Origin: Prolixibacter denitrificans | GTDB lineage: Bacteria; Bacteroidota; Bacteroidia; Bacteroidales; Prolixibacteraceae | Assembly (NCBI RefSeq): GCF_003014495.1 | Contig: NZ_PYGC01000015.1 | Location: 1 to 64,000 of the forward strand | Reading direction: 5' to 3' | Length of the DNA: 64,000 bases | Part shown: positions 18,012-28,300 of the stretch, piece after piece | How positions within the stretch are numbered: position 1 is the stretch's first letter | Layout of the letters: every line of letters starts with the position of its first letter | Position numbers and translations under genes: made by a program | Notes under the pieces: model-generated | What the model was told of the DNA's origin: nothing | The model's input: the letters and a program-made list of their open reading frames with translations, nothing else | Database searches by the model: none

Positions 18012-18473
18012 ATGATGAATAAACGCATTGCATTTGCACCCATCATCATTCTGATGTTTTGGGCTGGCTTCGTTTGTGCGATCAGTTTTATGGAAGCCTG
18101 GCTGAAATTTCAGGCGCCGGGTGTTACTCTCCCCATTGGATTGGGGATCGGGAAACTGGTTTTTACGGGATTGAACCGGGTGGAGATTGTGCTTACCCTG
18201 TTGTTACTATACTTTGTTAAGCGGAACTTTGGATTTTTAAAGGACAAGTTGACTTTTATGGTTGCAGGACTTGCTGTGATTGTTGCCATCCAGACGTTTG
18301 TTCTTTTGCCCGTTTTAACGCACCGTGCGGTTGAAATTATTAATGGCGCACAACCCACGTCAGATCCGGCACATTTTGTTTATATCGGGCTGGAGGTCAT
18401 TAAGGTTATTCTCTTGTTTTCAGCCACTTTTGGTGTGATTCGGAAACTGAAAGCGGAAATTCACGACAGTTAG
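18012..18473 (+). CDS. Four-helix membrane protein of the NO-response operon
   Basis: 153 residues with four predicted membrane helices, no cysteine or histidine cluster, and a basic C-terminus. The start at 18012 (or 18015) lies 4 bp after the Rrf2 stop, so it is surely translated from the same mRNA. I do not recognise a named family. Guilt by association suggests a role in NO or redox stress. Confidence 0.7.
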   Translation: MMNKRIAFAPIIILMFWAGFVCAISFMEAWLKFQAPGVTLPIGLGIGKLVFTGLNRVEIVLTLLLLYFVKRNFGFLKDKLTFMVAGLAVIVAIQTFVLLPVLTHRAVEIINGAQPTSDPAHFVYIGLEVIKVILLFSATFGVIRKLKAEIHDS

Positions 18474-18496
18474 CTGTTTACACAATATTTATTTGG

Positions 18497-18526
18497 AAAG
18501 CCATCCACAGGGATGGCTTTTTTTGT
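18497..18526 (+). terminator. Intrinsic terminator of the ric operon
   Basis: aaagccatcc pairs perfectly with ggatggcttt across a 4-nt loop and is followed by a T run. Confidence 0.9.
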
Positions 18527-18677
18527 TTTTTGGAGAGCAGCTGCGGCATAGTATAAGGTGTGTGTACCGGTATTGTTTTCCGGGCGCTTCTGTTGTAGCA
18601 TCAGGATATAATAACTTTCAAATGAGAAACAGTAGGTCTATTCTTTAACATGTTCTTCAAAAAAATTAAAAATTTAT

Positions 18678-18709
18678 TTGCAAATAATAAATGTAAATAT
18701 GACATTTGT
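18678..18709 (+). promoter_or_regulatory. Promoter and possible autoregulatory operator of araR
   Basis: TTG at 18678-18680, a 20-bp spacer and GACATTTG at 18701-18708 resemble the Bacteroidota promoter. An inverted repeat AAATGT-7-ACATTT (18690-18708) overlaps the -7 element, a natural place for AraR to bind. I see no clear second copy upstream of the symporter gene. Confidence 0.4.
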
Positions 18710-18729
18710 TGCACCAATAAAGCTCAACT

Positions 18730-19413
18730 ATGCCATATACCGATAAGGAAAAGTTTCATTTGGCCGTCGACTGTGTCATCTTTGGTTTCGACGGAGAACA
18801 CCTCAATCTACTTCTATATAAACGTGATTTTGAGCCGGAAAAGGGTGGGTGGTCACTCATGGGGGGATTCCTCCAGAAAGAAGAAACTCTGGATGATGCC
18901 GCTTATCGTGTGCTCGCCCGTATTACAGGTATGCGTGACATTTATATGGAGCAGTTGAGTGCATTTTCTGAAATCGATCGTGACCCCGCAGCCCGTGTCG
19001 TTAGTATGGCTTATTACTCTTTGATTAATATTCAGGACTACCGCGAAGACCTTTTGAAAAAACATGGTGCTCAGTGGTTCTCCATCAATGAGATTCCCAA
19101 CCTGGTATTCGATCATTCGGAGATTGTTGATAAAGCATTGAGGCGTCTGAAAAGGAGGGCCAAATATCAACCAATTGGATTTGAGTTGCTTCCTGAAACA
19201 TTTACGATTACTCAGTTGCGTTTGTTATATGAAGCCATTTACCAGGAAAAACTGGAACCAGCCAACTTTCGCCGGAAAATTATTTCCATGAATTTACTGG
19301 ACCGATTGCCAATAAAAGATATGAGCAATTCGAAGAAAGGCGCTTACCTGTACGCATTTAACAAAGAGAGATACGAAGAGTATGAAGCAAACGGTTTTTC
19401 GTTTGAACTCTGA
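18730..19413 (+). CDS. araR: Nudix-domain arabinose regulator (AraR type of Bacteroidota)
   Basis: 227 residues: an N-terminal Nudix fold (about 1-140) and a C-terminal winged helix (about 150-227). The Nudix box is degenerate: GGFLQKEETLDDAAYRVL lacks the catalytic RExxEE, which fits a sensor rather than a hydrolase. In Bacteroides a protein of this type controls arabinose genes and binds arabinose. Its position just ahead of the symporter and araA supports the same role. Confidence 0.88.
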   Translation: MPYTDKEKFHLAVDCVIFGFDGEHLNLLLYKRDFEPEKGGWSLMGGFLQKEETLDDAAYRVLARITGMRDIYMEQLSAFSEIDRDPAARVVSMAYYSLINIQDYREDLLKKHGAQWFSINEIPNLVFDHSEIVDKALRRLKRRAKYQPIGFELLPETFTITQLRLLYEAIYQEKLEPANFRRKIISMNLLDRLPIKDMSNSKKGAYLYAFNKERYEEYEANGFSFEL

Positions 19414-19506
19414 TGAAAATTATTTTTTAATCTGGATAAAAGTCAAAACGACCTATAATATCATCTAAAAGTAAATTGAACCAATTAAACAATTAAATCG
19501 TAGATT

Positions 19507-21168
19507 ATGGCTTTATTAGACTGGCTCGTATTGGGAGGATTCTTCCTGTTGATGATAGGGATTATCGTCTGGGTGATTAGACAAAAGGACGATACCTCAT
19601 CTGATTACTTTTTGGCAGGTCGCGATGCTACCTGGATTGCGATTGGTGCATCCATTTTCGCATCCAATATCGGTTCTGAACACTTGGTAGGACTGGCCGG
19701 TGCCGGTGCTGAAAGTGGAATGGCAATGGCATCGTGGGAGATGCAGGGATGGTTAATTCTTATGCTGGGATGGTTGTTCGTTCCGCTTTATGCACGTAGC
19801 GGTGTGTATACGATGCCTGAATTCCTGGAGAGACGTTACAATTCCAAATCACGCTCGTTTTTGTCTATCATTTCATTGGTAAGTTATGTGTTGACAAAAG
19901 TGGCCGTAACGGTTTATGCCGGTGGTGTCGTTTTCAAAAGTGTTTTTAATATTCAGTACATAACCTTATTGGGCTATCACGTCGATTTCTTCTGGGTGAG
20001 TGCCATTGGACTGGTGGTGATAACCGGTTTGTACACGACGTTCGGCGGAATGAAAGCTGTGCTGTATACATCGGTATTACAGACCCCCATCTTGTTAATC
20101 GGTTCCATTGTGATTCTGGTTACAGGTTTGCACATGCTGGGAGGTTGGGATCAGCTGATGGAAATTACCCGCGCAGCCAAGACGGCGACTGGTGACAGTA
20201 TGGCCAGTGTGATTCGCTCAGCCAATGACCCTGAATTCCCATGGACCGGGGTGATATTAGGATCGGCCATTATTGGTTTCTGGTATTGGAATACGGACCA
20301 GTATATCGTTCAGCGTGTCCTTTCGGGAAGAGACCAGACTCAGGCCCGCCGCGGTTCTATTTTTGGTGCCTACCTGAAGCTGACTCCTGTATTCCTTTTC
20401 CTGATTCCGGGTATGATTGCTTTTGCCTTGAATCAAAAAGGTTTGATTGACCTGAAAAGTAGTGATGCAGCATTTTCAACGCTGGTGAGAGTATTATTGC
20501 CGGCTGGTTTCCGCGGCGTGGTAGTAGGAGGTATCCTGGCAGCTTTGATGAGTTCTCTGGCCTCACTTTTCAACTCTTCAGCTATGCTCTTCACGGTAGA
20601 TTTCTATAAAAAATACCGTCCGAATGCCCCGGAAAAACAATTGGTACGTGTGGGACGAATTGCCACTGCAGTAATTGTGGTCCTGGGTATCCTCTGGATA
20701 CCGGTTATGAAAGGGATGGGGCAAGTGCTTTATCAGTATCTGCAGGATGTTCAGTCGTTGCTGGCTCCGGGTATTGCCGCAGTATTCCTGTTGGGGGTTG
20801 TTTCCAAGAAGACCACTCCGGCCGCTGGTTACTGGGGATTGGTTATCGGCTTTTTCCTTGGAATGATGCGTTTGGGTATGAAGATATTTGCTAGCTCATT
20901 CGACCCGAATAACTTCTTCTTCAAGTTTATTGTAGCGCCAAACTGGTTGCACTATGAGATTGCCTTGTTTATTGTCATTATTCTGTTGATGGTAATCATC
21001 AGTTACTTCACTGAAGCTAAAGAGCCATCCAAGATCAAAGGACTTTATTTCCGTTCTGCTACCGCTGAGGAGATTGCTTTGACCCGTGCCAGCTGGAATA
21101 AGTGGGACGTTATCAATTCATTGATAGTAATTGCCTTTATCATTGGTTTTTACATCTATTTCTGGTAA
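19507..21168 (+). CDS. Sodium:solute symporter (SSS), probable arabinose transporter
   Basis: 553 residues with about 14 membrane helices of the SGLT/LeuT-like SSS family. Typical segments are SSDYFLAGR near the N-terminus, ASNIGSEHLVGLAG, and FWYWNTDQYIVQRVL. It is expected to import a sugar with Na+. Placement between araR and araA makes L-arabinose the likely substrate; this is inference from context. 31 bp separate it from araA. Confidence 0.9.
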   Translation: MALLDWLVLGGFFLLMIGIIVWVIRQKDDTSSDYFLAGRDATWIAIGASIFASNIGSEHLVGLAGAGAESGMAMASWEMQGWLILMLGWLFVPLYARSGVYTMPEFLERRYNSKSRSFLSIISLVSYVLTKVAVTVYAGGVVFKSVFNIQYITLLGYHVDFFWVSAIGLVVITGLYTTFGGMKAVLYTSVLQTPILLIGSIVILVTGLHMLGGWDQLMEITRAAKTATGDSMASVIRSANDPEFPWTGVILGSAIIGFWYWNTDQYIVQRVLSGRDQTQARRGSIFGAYLKLTPVFLFLIPGMIAFALNQKGLIDLKSSDAAFSTLVRVLLPAGFRGVVVGGILAALMSSLASLFNSSAMLFTVDFYKKYRPNAPEKQLVRVGRIATAVIVVLGILWIPVMKGMGQVLYQYLQDVQSLLAPGIAAVFLLGVVSKKTTPAAGYWGLVIGFFLGMMRLGMKIFASSFDPNNFFFKFIVAPNWLHYEIALFIVIILLMVIISYFTEAKEPSKIKGLYFRSATAEEIALTRASWNKWDVINSLIVIAFIIGFYIYFW

Positions 21169-21199
21169 GAAATAATTTTTCAAAACAAGTAATATTATC

Positions 21200-22708
21200 A
21201 TGAAAGAACACAATCAAAAAGTTGTTTGGTTCGTCACCGGAAGCCAGCATTTGTATGGTCCGGAGACGCTCAAGCAAGTTGATACAGACTCCGAAACCAT
21301 CGTAAAAGGTTTGAATGCGTCAGAAAAACTGCCGGTAGAAGTGGTTTTCAAACCGGTGGTAAAAACTCCTGACGAAATACTGAATATTTGTGTTGAAGCG
21401 AATTCTGATGCATCGTGTATTGGTGTAATTACCTGGATGCACACCTTCTCACCGGCAAAAATGTGGATTGCTGGTCTGAAGACATTGAATAAGCCTTATA
21501 TGCATTTGCACACACAATTCAACCGTGATATTCCGTGGGATGAAATCGACATGGATTTCATGAACCTGAACCAGAGTGCGCATGGTGGCCGTGAGTATGG
21601 TTTCATCAACGCACGCATGCGGAAGAACCGGAAAGTAGTTGTTGGTCACTGGCAGGACGAAGAAGTGCAGGCAAAAGTGGGCGCATGGTGCCGCACTGCC
21701 ATTGGTTGGGCTGATTCTCAGGGACTGAAAGTAGCTCGCTTCGGTGATAACATGCGCGAGGTAGCTGTTACCGAAGGCGATAAAGTGGAAGCACAAATCA
21801 AATTCGGTTGGCAGATCTCCGCTTTCGGTGTTGGCGATTTGGTAAAATACGTCGATGCGGTAAGCGATGCTGATGTGGATGCATTGGTGGAAGAATACAA
21901 CAAGCTGTATGATGTGGCCGACAATTGCAAAAAAGGCGGTGAGTATTATGAGAACGTTCGCGTACAGGCCCGTTACGAAATTGCATTGAAACGTTTCATG
22001 GAAGACGGTGATTTCAAGGCATTCACCACAAACTTTGAAAACCTGACCGGACTTTCACAGTTGCCGGGACTGGCTTCTCAGCGTCTGATGGCTGCCGGAT
22101 ATGGTTTCGGTGCCGAAGGTGACTGGAAACAGGCTGCCATGCTGCGCATCATTAAGACGATGTCAACGGGATTGAAGGGCGGTAGCTCGTTCATGGAAGA
22201 TTATACGTACCATCTCGATCCGGCGGCTCCGGCTGTTCTCGGTTCGCACATGTTGGAAATCTGTCCGTCGATTGCTGCCAAAAAACCGAAGCTGGAAGTT
22301 CATCCGCTGGGAATTGGTGGCAAAGATGCTCCGGCCCGTCTGGTGTTCGACAGCGAAACAGGCGATGCCATGAACGTAACACTCATCGATATGGGTAACC
22401 GTTTCCGCGTGATTGTGAATACGCTGGATGTCATCGAACCTTACCAGGATCTTCCGAAACTTCCGGTAGCTCGTGCACTGTGGAAAACGCATCCAAACCT
22501 GGAAGATGGTGCAGCTGCCTGGATTTATGCCGGCGGTACTCACCACTCGGTTTTCACGTTGGCGCTCACTCCTGAATTCGTGGAAGATTTTGCTGAGCTG
22601 GCCGATGTGGAATATATCCTGATTGACAAGGATACCAAAGTATCGGAACTGAAGAAAGAACTTCGCTGGAACGAAGTGTACTACATGCTGAAAGGCGGAA
22701 TCAATTGA
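21200..22708 (+). CDS. araA: L-arabinose isomerase
   Basis: 502 residues, full length for AraA. It converts L-arabinose to L-ribulose with Mn2+. Visible family segments include [11 protein letters not shown] at the N-terminus, [13 protein letters not shown], and the metal-binding GAEGDWK and SFMEDYTYH stretches. Second catabolic gene of the operon. Confidence 0.97.
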   Translation: MKEHNQKVVWFVTGSQHLYGPETLKQVDTDSETIVKGLNASEKLPVEVVFKPVVKTPDEILNICVEANSDASCIGVITWMHTFSPAKMWIAGLKTLNKPYMHLHTQFNRDIPWDEIDMDFMNLNQSAHGGREYGFINARMRKNRKVVVGHWQDEEVQAKVGAWCRTAIGWADSQGLKVARFGDNMREVAVTEGDKVEAQIKFGWQISAFGVGDLVKYVDAVSDADVDALVEEYNKLYDVADNCKKGGEYYENVRVQARYEIALKRFMEDGDFKAFTTNFENLTGLSQLPGLASQRLMAAGYGFGAEGDWKQAAMLRIIKTMSTGLKGGSSFMEDYTYHLDPAAPAVLGSHMLEICPSIAAKKPKLEVHPLGIGGKDAPARLVFDSETGDAMNVTLIDMGNRFRVIVNTLDVIEPYQDLPKLPVARALWKTHPNLEDGAAAWIYAGGTHHSVFTLALTPEFVEDFAELADVEYILIDKDTKVSELKKELRWNEVYYMLKGGIN

Positions 22709-22740
22709 TTTCGCGCAAAGCGGATAAAAAAATAAAGTAG

Positions 22741-22796
22741 CGGTCCGGAGGTTCTGGCTTTCTGGTTTTTTAAGGTTTTACCTTCCGGACCGTTTT
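22741..22796 (+). terminator. Intercistronic hairpin between araA and araD
   Basis: cggtccgga (22741-22749) pairs with tccggaccg (22784-22792), followed by TTTTC. It may attenuate or process the transcript. A hairpin with a very similar GGTCC stem follows araB at 25207-25237. Confidence 0.55.
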
Positions 22797-22819
22797 CTCA
22801 ACCTTAAAAAAGTTGAATC

Positions 22820-23503
22820 ATGTTAGAGCAGTTAAAAGAAGAGGTTTTTCAGGCGAATCTGGATCTCGTGAAACACGGTCTCGTGATTTTTACATGGGGA
22901 AACGTGAGTGGCATCGATCGGGAGAAAGGGCTGTTCGTTATCAAGCCGAGCGGTGTGGATTATTCGGTGATGAAAGCCTCTGATATGGTCGTTGTGGATA
23001 TGGATGGCAATGTGGTGGAAGGAAATATGAAACCGTCGTCGGATATGCCCACGCACCTGGTGCTTTATAAGGAATTTCCGGAAATCGGTGGGGTAGTGCA
23101 TACACATTCTACTTATTCCACTGCCTGGGCGCAGTCGGGAAAGGCGTTGCCGATTATCGGGACAACACACGCCGATTACTTTGCCAACGACATTCCGTGT
23201 ACACGCGATATGACCGAAGAAGAAGTTTTTAGTGAGTATGAAAAAGAAACCGGCCATGTGATTGTGGAGACATTTGCTCAGCTGAAGCCGATGGAAATCC
23301 CTGGTGTGCTGGTGAAGAACCACGGACCGTTTTCGTGGGGAAAAGATGCGCACAACGCTGTTCATAATGCAGTTGTTATGGAAGAGATTTCCAAGATGGC
23401 AACGTTTGCCTTCATGAATAACCCGGATCTGACCATGAATCCGCATTTGGTGAAGAAGCACTATGAGCGGAAGCATGGTAAAAACGCTTATTACGGCCAA
23501 TAA
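22820..23503 (+). CDS. araD: L-ribulose-5-phosphate 4-epimerase
   Basis: 227 residues, class II aldolase fold. It converts L-ribulose 5-phosphate to D-xylulose 5-phosphate. Seen: TWGNVSG and IKPSGVDY substrate loops, the zinc ligands in [10 protein letters not shown], and [12 protein letters not shown]. It follows araA after a hairpin and precedes araB by 49 bp. Confidence 0.96.
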   Translation: MLEQLKEEVFQANLDLVKHGLVIFTWGNVSGIDREKGLFVIKPSGVDYSVMKASDMVVVDMDGNVVEGNMKPSSDMPTHLVLYKEFPEIGGVVHTHSTYSTAWAQSGKALPIIGTTHADYFANDIPCTRDMTEEEVFSEYEKETGHVIVETFAQLKPMEIPGVLVKNHGPFSWGKDAHNAVHNAVVMEEISKMATFAFMNNPDLTMNPHLVKKHYERKHGKNAYYGQ

Positions 23504-23552
23504 ATCATTTCCGGTTCAACCGGAAGACAAACCTTTAGAAAATCGTTACATC

Positions 23553-25172
23553 ATGACAAAATACGTTATCGGGATTGATTACGGAAGTGACTCGTGTCGT
23601 GCGTTGGTAGTGGATGCCAGCAACGGAAAAGAGTTGGCTGCTGCCGTAAGAAACTATCCCCGCTGGATGGAAGGCAAGTATTGCGATCCGGCGAAGAATC
23701 AATATCGTCAACATCCGCTCGATTACATCGAAGTGCTGGAAGCATCGGTAAAGGAAGCGCTGGCCAAATGTCCGGCAGGTGTGGCCGAAAATGTGGTGGG
23801 TATCTCGTTCGATACCACCGGAAGTACGCCCGCTTTGACCGACGAAAACGGAACTCCGCTGGCACTGTTGCCCGGATTCGAAGAGAATCCCAACGCGATG
23901 TTCATCCTCTGGAAAGATCATACGGCCGTGAAAGAGGCTGATGAGATTAACAAGCTTTCGAAAGAATGGGACATCGATTACGTGAAATACGAAGGTGGTA
24001 TTTACTCATCAGAATGGGTGTGGGCCAAAGTGCTGCACGTTCTTCGGGAAGATGAAGCGGTAAAAGCCAAAGCTACTTCATGGGTGGAGTATTGTGACTG
24101 GCTTCCGGCATTGATTACCGGTACCACCGGATTGAAAGACCTGAAACGTGGTCGTTGTGCTGCTGGTCATAAAGCGATGTGGGATCCGGAATGGAACGGC
24201 CTTCCTGACGAGAAATTCCTGACAACACTCGGACCTGAACTGGCTGGTTTGCGCGATAATCTTTTCGACGAAACCTATACTTCCGATGCGGCCGCCGGAA
24301 CGCTTTCTCCCGAATGGGCAGAAAAACTCGGTTTGTCAACCGATGTTGTCGTTGGCGTGAGTGCCTTTGACTGCCACATGGGAGCAGTTGGCGCTGAGAT
24401 AACACCGAATACACTGGTACGTGCCATCGGTACTTCTACCTGTGATATCCTGGTGGCTCCGTACGAAGAAATGGAGAACAAGCTTATTCCAGGCATCTGT
24501 GGGCAGGTTGATGGTTCGGTTATTCCCGGCATGGTTGGTCTGGAAGCTGGACAGTCAGGATTTGGTGATATCTATGCGTGGTTTAAGAATGTATTAAGCT
24601 GGCCGCTGCAATTCCTCGATGATGAGGCTCAGCGGAAAGCTATCGAAGATAAAATCCTGCCGGCATTGTCGGAAGAGGCAGCTAAGATTCCGGTAGAAGA
24701 ATCAACCATTGTGGCTACCGACTGGCTCAACGGTCGTCGTACACCGGATGCCGACCAGACCGTTACCGGAACCATTGCCGGTTTGAACCTGGGTTCATCA
24801 GCTCCGCGTATTTTCCGTGCGTTGGTGGAAGCAACTGCCTTTGGTTCACGCGCGATTACCGACAGGTTTGCTGAGCACGGCATCGAAATCAAAGAAGTAG
24901 TTGGTATTGGCGGTGTGGCAAAGAAATCACCCTTCGTGATGCAGACCATGGCCGATGTGCTGAATATGCCGATTAAAGTGTCGGTATCGGAGCAGGCGAT
25001 GGCGCTGGGAGCTGCTATGTTTGCTGCGGTTGCTGCAGGAGTTTATTCTTCAGTGGAAGAAGCTCAGTCGGCCATGGGGCAAGGTTTCGAGAAGACTTAT
25101 TATCCGATCGCTGAGAACGCAGCTCAGTATAACGAGATATACAAGCGATACATCGAATTAGGAAAAATCTAA
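23553..25172 (+). CDS. araB: Ribulokinase
   Basis: 539 residues from the ATG of MTKYVIGIDYG. An upstream in-frame ATG at 23463 inside araD is less likely because the FGGY kinase phosphate-binding IGIDYGSDS must sit at the N-terminus. FGGY-kinase domains follow in order, with DTTGSTPAL, the SAFDCHMGAVG segment and GGVAKKSPFVMQ near the C-terminus. It phosphorylates L-ribulose with ATP. With araA and araD it forms a complete arabinose pathway to the pentose phosphate pool. Confidence 0.95.
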   Translation: MTKYVIGIDYGSDSCRALVVDASNGKELAAAVRNYPRWMEGKYCDPAKNQYRQHPLDYIEVLEASVKEALAKCPAGVAENVVGISFDTTGSTPALTDENGTPLALLPGFEENPNAMFILWKDHTAVKEADEINKLSKEWDIDYVKYEGGIYSSEWVWAKVLHVLREDEAVKAKATSWVEYCDWLPALITGTTGLKDLKRGRCAAGHKAMWDPEWNGLPDEKFLTTLGPELAGLRDNLFDETYTSDAAAGTLSPEWAEKLGLSTDVVVGVSAFDCHMGAVGAEITPNTLVRAIGTSTCDILVAPYEEMENKLIPGICGQVDGSVIPGMVGLEAGQSGFGDIYAWFKNVLSWPLQFLDDEAQRKAIEDKILPALSEEAAKIPVEESTIVATDWLNGRRTPDADQTVTGTIAGLNLGSSAPRIFRALVEATAFGSRAITDRFAEHGIEIKEVVGIGGVAKKSPFVMQTMADVLNMPIKVSVSEQAMALGAAMFAAVAAGVYSSVEEAQSAMGQGFEKTYYPIAENAAQYNEIYKRYIELGKI

Positions 25173-25206
25173 TCTTTCGCAATAGAAACCGTTTTTTGAT
25201 TAGAAA

Positions 25207-25237
25207 GGTCCGGCGGCGGATTTTCCCGTGCCGGACC
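25207..25237 (+). terminator. Hairpin after araB
   Basis: ggtccggc pairs with gccggacc. There is no T run, so it looks more like an mRNA processing or stability element than a terminator. The stem resembles the araA-araD hairpin. Confidence 0.4.
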
Positions 25238-25318
25238 ATACTATCAGAACTGGTTCAACCAAGCAAAATCGAACGCAATCCAATTAGTTAAAACTAAAAA
25301 CGAATTAAACATCCAACC

Positions 25319-26854
25319 ATGAAGCATTTAAAATTTGGGGTAGTTGCCCTGCTTTTGTTGTTTTCAGTAAAACTCATGGCACAGGAAAACCGGTTGACGG
25401 TGTATCCTGACGAAGCCAAGACAAAAATCAATAAAGAAATTTACGGCCAGTTTGCCGAGCATCTCGGTCATGGTATTTATGGTGGAATTTATGTTGGGGA
25501 GAAATCGGATATTCCGAATATTGATGGTTACCGTACCGATGTAGTGAATGCACTGAAGGCGATGAAGGTTTCGGTTATTCGCTGGCCCGGCGGCTGTTTT
25601 GCTGACACCTATCACTGGAAAGATGGAATCGGACCGAAAGATAAGCGCCCATCCATTGTGAATGTGAACTGGGGAGGAGTAACCGAAGATAACAGCTTTG
25701 GTACGAATGAATTTCTCGATTTCTGCGAGCTGGTAGGAGCTGAGCCATATATCAGCGTGAACGTTGGTTCCGGAACAGTTCAGGAAGCCTCTCAGTGGGT
25801 TGAGTATGTGAATTCGAACAACGATAGCCCGATGACGCGTCTCCGTAAGAAAAACGGCCGTCAGGATCCTTGGAACGTGAAATACTGGGGTGTTGGAAAC
25901 GAATCGTGGGGATGTGGTGGTAACATGACACCCGATTACTACGCTGACTTGTTTAATCGCTTCTCAACTTTCATGTGGAGTGCTCCGTATAAAATTGCCA
26001 GCGGACCGAACGTTGACGATTACAACTGGACGGAAACGGTAATGAAAAAAGCGATGCGTCACCCGAACCTGATCCAGGGGCTTTCACTCCATTATTATAC
26101 TATCCCTCATAACTGGCATCATAAAGGGGCAGCTACCGGTTTCAACGAGGATGAATGGTTTACCACCCTGAAGAAGACGCTGTACATGGACGAACTGATT
26201 CGTCGCCATACGGCTATCATGGATCACTACGATCCGCAACACCGCGTTGGTTTGATTGTCGACGAGTGGGGTGACTGGTTTGATGTTGAGCCCGGAACGA
26301 ATCCCGGATTCCTGTATCAGCAGAACACCATGCGCGATGCGCTGGTTGCCGGTGTCAACCTGAATATTTTCAACAAACACGCCGACCGCGTGAAGATGGC
26401 CAACATCGCACAGATGATCAACGTGCTGCAGTCAGTTATCCTGACCAAAGGCAAGCAGATGGTGCTGACGCCCACTTATTACGTTTACAAAATGTACAGT
26501 GTACATCAGGATGCACGTCTGGTACCGATGAACCTGAAAAGCGCATCTTATACATACAAAGGCGACAGCATTCCGGCTATCAGCTCTTCAGCATCTGTAA
26601 AAAATGGTGTATTGAGTATAACTCTTTGTAACTTGGATCCGGAAAAGGCCGAGTCACTGGAATGTGATATTCCTGGTGTGAACTACAAGGAAGCATCCGG
26701 AAAAATTGTCGATGGTCAGTCTATGGAGTCGTACAACGATTTCGGTAAGAAACCGGAAGTAACCATGAAGGACTTCGCGGTAGCAAAACCGAAAAACGGT
26801 AAGCTGAATATTACGCTGCCGGCGCATTCTGTTGTATTGGTTCAGTTGAAATAA
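25319..26854 (+). CDS. Secreted alpha-L-arabinofuranosidase (GH51)
   Basis: 511 residues with a signal peptide ending in KLMAQ, then a GH51 TIM barrel and a C-terminal beta domain. The likely acid/base is E195 in GVGNESWG and the nucleophile E316 in IVDEWGDW. It releases arabinose from arabinan or arabinoxylan side chains outside the cytoplasm. It sits in the arabinose operon ahead of the mutarotase, so the operon covers release, mutarotation, uptake and catabolism. Confidence 0.93.
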   Translation: MKHLKFGVVALLLLFSVKLMAQENRLTVYPDEAKTKINKEIYGQFAEHLGHGIYGGIYVGEKSDIPNIDGYRTDVVNALKAMKVSVIRWPGGCFADTYHWKDGIGPKDKRPSIVNVNWGGVTEDNSFGTNEFLDFCELVGAEPYISVNVGSGTVQEASQWVEYVNSNNDSPMTRLRKKNGRQDPWNVKYWGVGNESWGCGGNMTPDYYADLFNRFSTFMWSAPYKIASGPNVDDYNWTETVMKKAMRHPNLIQGLSLHYYTIPHNWHHKGAATGFNEDEWFTTLKKTLYMDELIRRHTAIMDHYDPQHRVGLIVDEWGDWFDVEPGTNPGFLYQQNTMRDALVAGVNLNIFNKHADRVKMANIAQMINVLQSVILTKGKQMVLTPTYYVYKMYSVHQDARLVPMNLKSASYTYKGDSIPAISSSASVKNGVLSITLCNLDPEKAESLECDIPGVNYKEASGKIVDGQSMESYNDFGKKPEVTMKDFAVAKPKNGKLNITLPAHSVVLVQLK

Positions 26855-26882
26855 GTATAACGCATTTCTAAAATATAGCACC

Positions 26883-28034
26883 ATGAAAACGAGTTTAACA
26901 ATTCTTTCTCTGGTTTTGGCGGTCGTGATGATGAGTTGTCAGCCGCAATCGAAACCATCGGTATTTACGCCGGCCGTTCAGAAGATTAATCCGGAAAAAT
27001 TCGATCAAACAGTCGATGGTAAGCAGGTCAAGCTGTATACCCTTGTTGGTCAGAATGGCATTGGAATGAAAGTGACCAATTACGGTGCCCGTGTTGTTGC
27101 ACTTTGTGTGCCCGACAAAAACGGAAAACCGACGGATGTTGTTCTGGGTTACGATAACCTGAACGACTACATCAACCGTCCGCAAACCTATTTCGGTGCA
27201 GCGATTGGTCGTTATGCGAACCGTATTGGTGATGCAAAATTTACGCTTGACGGTGTAAATTACAATCTCGTTGCCAACGATGGTAAGAACAGTCTGCACG
27301 GTGGTCCGAAAGGTTACTTTGCTGTGATTTGGAATGCCAAGAAACTGAGCGATTCCAAAATTCAGTTTACTTATCATTCTCCTGATATGGAAGAAGGTTA
27401 CCCGGGTGATTTGGATGTCACGGTAACGTACGAATTGACTCCGCAAAACGGACTGAAGATTGATTACAAGGCAACCACCGATAAGCCAACGGTGTTGAAC
27501 CTGACCAATCACTCGTATTTCAACCTTTCGGGAGAGGGCTCCAAAACCATTCTCGACCATGTGATGATGTTGAACGCCGACAGCATTACGCCGGTTGATT
27601 CTACGTTGATTCCAACAGGCATAATCGAATCGGTTACCGGAACACCGTTTGATTTCACGAATCCGACGCCCATTGGCGAGCGCATCAACGCCGATAATAC
27701 GCAGTTGAAGTACGCAGGAGGTTACGACCACAACTGGGTGCTGAACAACAAAAGCGACAGTGTGGCATTGGCCGCAACCGTTTATTCTCCGGTATCGGGG
27801 ATCAAAATGGATGTGTTAACCGACCAGCCTGGAATTCAGTTCTATACTGGTAACTTCCTAAACGGTCAGGAGATTGGCAAATCAGGTAAGCCCTACGAGC
27901 ATCGCAGTGCTTTCTGCCTCGAAGTACAGCATTATCCCGATTCTCCGAACAAGCCACAGTTCCCGACTACAACATTAAAGCCGGGACAAACCTATCAGCA
28001 TGAGTGTATCTACCGTTTTTCGGTAATGAAATAA
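26883..28034 (+). CDS. galM: Aldose 1-epimerase lipoprotein
   Basis: 383 residues. Lipobox MMSC at about residues 16-19 puts it on the periplasmic side of a membrane. The galactose-mutarotase fold shows GRYANRIG, LHGG, the catalytic NLTNHSYFNL histidine region, and a late glutamate in the AFCLEVQHYPDSPN segment. It interconverts sugar anomers, here probably arabinose freed by the GH51 enzyme. Last gene of the operon. Confidence 0.92.
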   Translation: MKTSLTILSLVLAVVMMSCQPQSKPSVFTPAVQKINPEKFDQTVDGKQVKLYTLVGQNGIGMKVTNYGARVVALCVPDKNGKPTDVVLGYDNLNDYINRPQTYFGAAIGRYANRIGDAKFTLDGVNYNLVANDGKNSLHGGPKGYFAVIWNAKKLSDSKIQFTYHSPDMEEGYPGDLDVTVTYELTPQNGLKIDYKATTDKPTVLNLTNHSYFNLSGEGSKTILDHVMMLNADSITPVDSTLIPTGIIESVTGTPFDFTNPTPIGERINADNTQLKYAGGYDHNWVLNNKSDSVALAATVYSPVSGIKMDVLTDQPGIQFYTGNFLNGQEIGKSGKPYEHRSAFCLEVQHYPDSPNKPQFPTTTLKPGQTYQHECIYRFSVMK

Positions 28035-28116
28035 AAAATTGTGTTTTAGTGGAAGTCTGATAAGACTTCAGTATTCAGTTAGTGATTATAATTTATAATC
28101 ATCAGGTTTAGATTAG

Positions 28117-28153
28117 ACAGGTTGGAACTTTCCGGTTTCAACCTGTTTTTTTT
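28117..28153 (+). terminator. Terminator of the arabinose operon
   Basis: acaggttgg (28117-28125) pairs with tcaacctgt (28138-28146) with one G-T pair, followed by eight T residues. Confidence 0.9.
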
Positions 28154-28300
28154 ATCTCTTTCAATACCTCCGGTGTTGGTTTTTCGTTTTCCGGTTTCCC
28201 GGAAAGCAATTCTTTTATCTCTGTCAGCATTCCTGTTTCATTTTTCGTCTGTCCGGCTGGCTTTCGCGGCCTTCCTGCCGGGCAGGAAGGCCTCCTGAGC

